Shown here: one piece after another, positions 5,271 to 7,172 of the stretch
Position numbering within the stretch: the first letter of the stretch is position 1
Layout of the letters: each line of letters opens with the position of its first letter
Assembly (NCBI GenBank): GCA_937141995.1
Contig: CAKZQX010000179.1
Location: 1-7,172, forward strand
DNA from: an uncultured Chloroflexaceae bacterium
GTDB lineage: Bacteria; Chloroflexota; Chloroflexia; Chloroflexales; Chloroflexaceae
Length of the DNA: 7,172 nt
Reading direction: 5' to 3'
The notes under the pieces: generated by a model
What the model saw: only the letters and a program-made list of their open reading frames with translations
Told to the model about the DNA's origin: nothing
Databases searched by the model: none
Made by a program: the position numbers and the translations under genes

Positions 5271-5293
5271 TGCGTGACTGGAGCAACCCTACA

Positions 5294-6085
5294 CTATTCA
5301 AATGTCACCGCTACGCTCCCGATACCCGCAAAGGTAGCCGTAAACTGATCACCTGCCTGGATCGGATGCAGCGGCGTCAGCGAACCGGCCAGAATAATAT
5401 CCCCTGCTTCCAATTGCCGGTTATGCGTGGCAAGTTTGTTGACCAGCCAGGCAACTGATGTTGCCGGGTCGCCCAGCACCGCCGTGCCCTGCCCCTCGGC
5501 AACCTGCTCCCCATTTTTGGTCAGCGCCGCCGTCACATTCCGCAGATCAAGCCCCACATCCAGCGCGCGCGCTTCTCCCAGCACATAGCGGCTGACCAGA
5601 CCGTTGTCGGCGATCAGTTCGTGCATCCCCTGCAGTTTCCAGTCAGTGGTGCGGGCATCAACGACCTCGAATGCGGGCAGTAACGCCGCCGTTGCCGCCA
5701 GGACATCCTCCGCCGTTATGTCGGGACCACGCAGGGGTTGCCCCAGTTGGAAGGCGACTTCGCATTCGATGCGCGGATGGATCAGTTGCGCAAAGGGGAT
5801 CGTCCCACCATCCGGAACGCGCCCGGCGGCCAGTAGCGAACCATAGAAGGGCTCGGACAGGCCAAAGAGTTGCATCGCGGCCTGACTGGTAGCGCCGACC
5901 TTCTTGCCGATCACCCGCTCCCCCCGCTGCGTCTTCAGATCGAGCAGAGCCGTCTGCACCCGGTAAACGTCGGCCTCAGTCAACTCGGGGAAGCGCGAAC
6001 TGATCGGCTCAATCGGCATGGTCCGCTCTTCGGCAACGATCAGGGTATGCGCCAGATCGTCTATCACATAGTCAGGCGTGGTCAT
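5294..6085 (-). CDS. 2-oxopent-4-enoate hydratase / 4-oxalocrotonate decarboxylase family enzyme
   Basis: A 263-residue member of the MhpD/XylI/XylJ/HpaH family (fumarylacetoacetate-hydrolase-related fold), full length for the family. These cytoplasmic, divalent-metal enzymes hydrate 2-hydroxypenta-2,4-dienoate or decarboxylate oxalocrotonate in aromatic meta-cleavage pathways. The metal-binding glutamates are visible: Glu107 and Glu109 in IECEVAF and Glu140 in PAFEVVDAR. GKKVGATS (60-67), DNGLVSRYVLG (160-170) and AGSLTP (233-238) are further family motifs. The sequence does not separate hydratase from decarboxylase. The start is well supported: AAGGAG (complement of 6092-6097) lies 6 nt before the ATG. 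It is second in a two-gene operon, 21 nt after the glycosyltransferase. None of the usual meta-cleavage partners (dioxygenase, aldolase, tautomerase) is present, so its substrate here is uncertain. Confidence 0.92.
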   Translation of the reverse strand: MTTPDYVIDDLAHTLIVAEERTMPIEPISSRFPELTEADVYRVQTALLDLKTQRGERVIGKKVGATSQAAMQLFGLSEPFYGSLLAAGRVPDGGTIPFAQLIHPRIECEVAFQLGQPLRGPDITAEDVLAATAALLPAFEVVDARTTDWKLQGMHELIADNGLVSRYVLGEARALDVGLDLRNVTAALTKNGEQVAEGQGTAVLGDPATSVAWLVNKLATHNRQLEAGDIILAGSLTPLHPIQAGDQFTATFAGIGSVAVTFE

Positions 6086-6106
6086 GTCTCGCTCCTTATC
6101 AAAACT

Positions 6107-6955
6107 TCACCGGGGTTCAGACATATCGATATCAACGGGACACAACCGCTGCTTGTAGACGCCGCGCCAGTCGTTAAGGCGCACCTGCCAGACTTCCCGG
6201 ATCATGTTCACCGTATCACGCACCGGGTGAACCTTGCTATGGCTGCGGTAGTACCAGTTAATCGGCACCTCAACAATCTGAAACCCATGCTTCTGCGCAA
6301 TAAACAGGATCTCGACATCAAAGCCCCAACCATTAATTGTCTGTACATGGAAGATATCGCGGGCCACATCCGCCCGAAAGCATTTGAAGCCACACTGCGT
6401 ATCCTGAATATTATGCACCGCCAGCGTCCGCACCAACCAATTGAACACCCGACCCATCAGGTGGCGATGCGCCGGCTCCCCATAGCGCCGGGCTCCCGGC
6501 ACTTCACGCGAGGCAATCGTGATCGGCGTATCGTGCTGCAGATGGGGCAAGAAGCGCGCAACTTCCTGGATTGGCATTGACAGATCCGAGTCACAGAGAA
6601 AGAGCCACTGCCCGTGACTGGCGAAGATGCCCTGCTTGCAGGCATGCCCCTTACCACCGTGGGGGGCGCGCACCAGGCGCAGCGCCGCATAGTCGCGCAT
6701 CGATGCCTCAACAATAGTAGCCGTGCTATCGGAACTGCCGTCATCCACCACAATCACTTCCGTGGCGAAAGATTGCGTATCAAAATATGCCTGGATCTGC
6801 TGCAAACTGTCGGTCAGTCGCCGCTCTTCATTGTAGGCGGGGATAATCAGCGAGAGAAAGGGGGGCGACTCAGGCGGTTCCGCAGTGGCCGCGTGCAGTG
6901 ATGTTGGCCCGCTATCGGTTGACAGGGGTTGCGACTGGTTCGTTAGCGTGGTCAA
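6107..6955 (-). CDS. Family 2 glycosyltransferase, dolichyl-phosphate glucosyltransferase (Alg5/DPG synthase)-like
   Basis: A GT-A fold glycosyltransferase of 282 residues, probably moving a sugar from a nucleotide donor to a polyprenyl phosphate at the inner membrane face. Motifs from the chosen start: SLIIPAYNEE (35-44), VIVVDDGSSDST (67-78), GGKGHACKQG (100-109), the metal-binding DSD in LCDSDLSMP (120-128), DTQCGFKCFR (185-194) and GWGFDVEILF (209-218). The last two, with REVPGARR, point to the Alg5/DPG-synthase branch rather than to generic GT2 proteins. There is no hydrophobic anchor at either end; the first ~34 residues are low-complexity and Ser/Thr/Pro-rich. Start: TTG at 6953-6955 has GGAGGT just upstream. 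A TTG at 6986-6988 would add 11 residues but has no such signal. It is the first gene of the operon with the hydratase. Donor and acceptor cannot be read from sequence. Confidence 0.9.
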   Translation of the reverse strand: MTTLTNQSQPLSTDSGPTSLHAATAEPPESPPFLSLIIPAYNEERRLTDSLQQIQAYFDTQSFATEVIVVDDGSSDSTATIVEASMRDYAALRLVRAPHGGKGHACKQGIFASHGQWLFLCDSDLSMPIQEVARFLPHLQHDTPITIASREVPGARRYGEPAHRHLMGRVFNWLVRTLAVHNIQDTQCGFKCFRADVARDIFHVQTINGWGFDVEILFIAQKHGFQIVEVPINWYYRSHSKVHPVRDTVNMIREVWQVRLNDWRGVYKQRLCPVDIDMSEPR

Positions 6956-6958
6956 GAT

Positions 6959-6964
6959 ACCTCC
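6959..6964 (-). promoter_or_regulatory. Shine-Dalgarno GGAGGT that selects a TTG start
   Basis: On the - strand GGAGGT is followed by ATC and then TTG (6953-6955). The core is a perfect match to the anti-Shine-Dalgarno sequence; the 3-4 nt spacing is on the short side. The alternative TTG at 6986-6988 is preceded by GGAATGTTTCG, which is weaker. No ATG is available before the conserved domain. Confidence 0.6.
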
Positions 6965-7038
6965 AGAACACCGAATAGTACCGATCAACGAAACATTCCA
7001 TACGCCGGCTATCAGTTTGCCGGGACATTTTGGCTTCT

Positions 7039-7067
7039 AGTATACACCATGTATTCAAGAATGGCAT
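7039..7067 (-). promoter_or_regulatory. Candidate sigma-70-type promoter of the glycosyltransferase-hydratase operon
   Basis: On the - strand ATGCCA (7062-7067) and TATACT (7039-7044) are 17 bp apart, matching TTGACA at 4 of 6 and TATAAT at 5 of 6. A start near 7032 would give a leader of about 75 nt to the TTG at 6955. The -35 overlaps the edge of a palindrome at 7066-7082, which would suit repression or activation at this site. Confidence 0.5.
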
Positions 7068-7082
7068 GCCGGCGTCCGGCAT
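7066..7082. promoter_or_regulatory. Palindrome ATGCCGG-CGT-CCGGCAT at the -35 region
   Basis: Perfect 7-bp arms around a 3-bp centre abut and slightly overlap the candidate -35 box. A third half-like motif, CGGCAT, follows at 7085-7090 and then TTTTT. The position suggests an operator. Read on the + strand it has some terminator character, but no + strand gene ends nearby. Confidence 0.4.
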
Positions 7083-7103
7083 TTCGGCATTTTTCAATCA
7101 CGA

Positions 7104-7172
7104 ACACGATGTACGCAGTTGACATGCAAACCGGACATTTGACCCGATGGAAGCCTGATTCGCCTGCGGCAG
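7104..7172. mobile_element. Left half of a further MITE-like copy, truncated by the window end
   Basis: Bases 7104-7119 match the left terminal repeat of the element at 5127-5142 (12 of 16). TTGACC recurs at the same internal offset (7139-7144 against 5162-5167), and the inner repeat TCGCCTGCGGCAG ends exactly at 7172, 62 nt after 7111, as in the full copy (5134-5195). The window stops at the point where the central spacer would start. It lies just upstream of the candidate operon promoter. Confidence 0.5.

Noticed and set aside
5870..6580. 236-codon + strand open frame across the hydratase and glycosyltransferase genes
   Set aside because: It spans the boundary between two strongly supported - strand genes and has no start signal or domain; a shadow despite its length.
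7066..7095. Rho-independent terminator on the + strand (hairpin then TTTTT)
   Set aside because: No + strand gene ends upstream; the adjacent gene is on the - strand and the T-run is separated from the perfect stem by 8 nt. An operator reading fits better.

Overview
This window looks like a piece of a moderately GC-rich bacterial chromosome. Its gene families, TTG start usage and repeat-laden spacers (7-bp tandem arrays, short palindromic elements) remind me of filamentous Chloroflexota such as Chloroflexus or Roseiflexus. That assignment is inference from style; there is no rRNA or other marker to settle it.

Layout, left to right. (1) 1-386: non-coding, two copies of a ~147-bp hairpin-rich repeat offset by 194 bp. 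(2) 387-2989, + strand: two paralogous MacB/FtsX-type ABC-transporter permeases in tandem. The first is broken by what looks like a 16-nt deletion near codon 89; the second is intact (418 codons from the chosen start). A perfect four-copy GGGTTAG array lies between them. (3) 2990-3654: a gene-free spacer with an inverted-repeat pair, a degenerate 7-bp array (CACRYYY x7), a TATAAT box and a 25-nt dyad. (4) 3655-4578, + strand: an alpha/beta-hydrolase with a complete Ser-Asp-His triad and an unusual three-copy heptad repeat (W-x-P-W-L) in its cap. (5) 4579-5293: a repeat-rich spacer with two hairpins, a half-copy and a full copy of a MITE-like element, a strong terminator-like stem and a probable small protein gene on the - strand. 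(6) 5294-6955, - strand: a two-gene operon (order of transcription: GT2 glycosyltransferase, then a 2-oxopent-4-enoate hydratase-family enzyme), with a candidate promoter at 7039-7067 next to a palindrome. (7) 7104-7172: the left half of another copy of the MITE-like element, cut by the window edge.

How the parts relate. The permeases would need an ATPase and usually a periplasmic adaptor, neither of which is in the window; they probably lie upstream if the operon is complete. The hydrolase appears to be monocistronic. The glycosyltransferase and hydratase are 21 nt apart and share a transcript, but no shared pathway is evident. I did not see CRISPR, tRNA, rRNA, transposase or defence genes. 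The most interesting unexplained structure is the non-coding repeat content, chiefly the 144-bp element with 14/16-matching terminal inverted repeats that appears to have separated the hydratase gene from its terminator.
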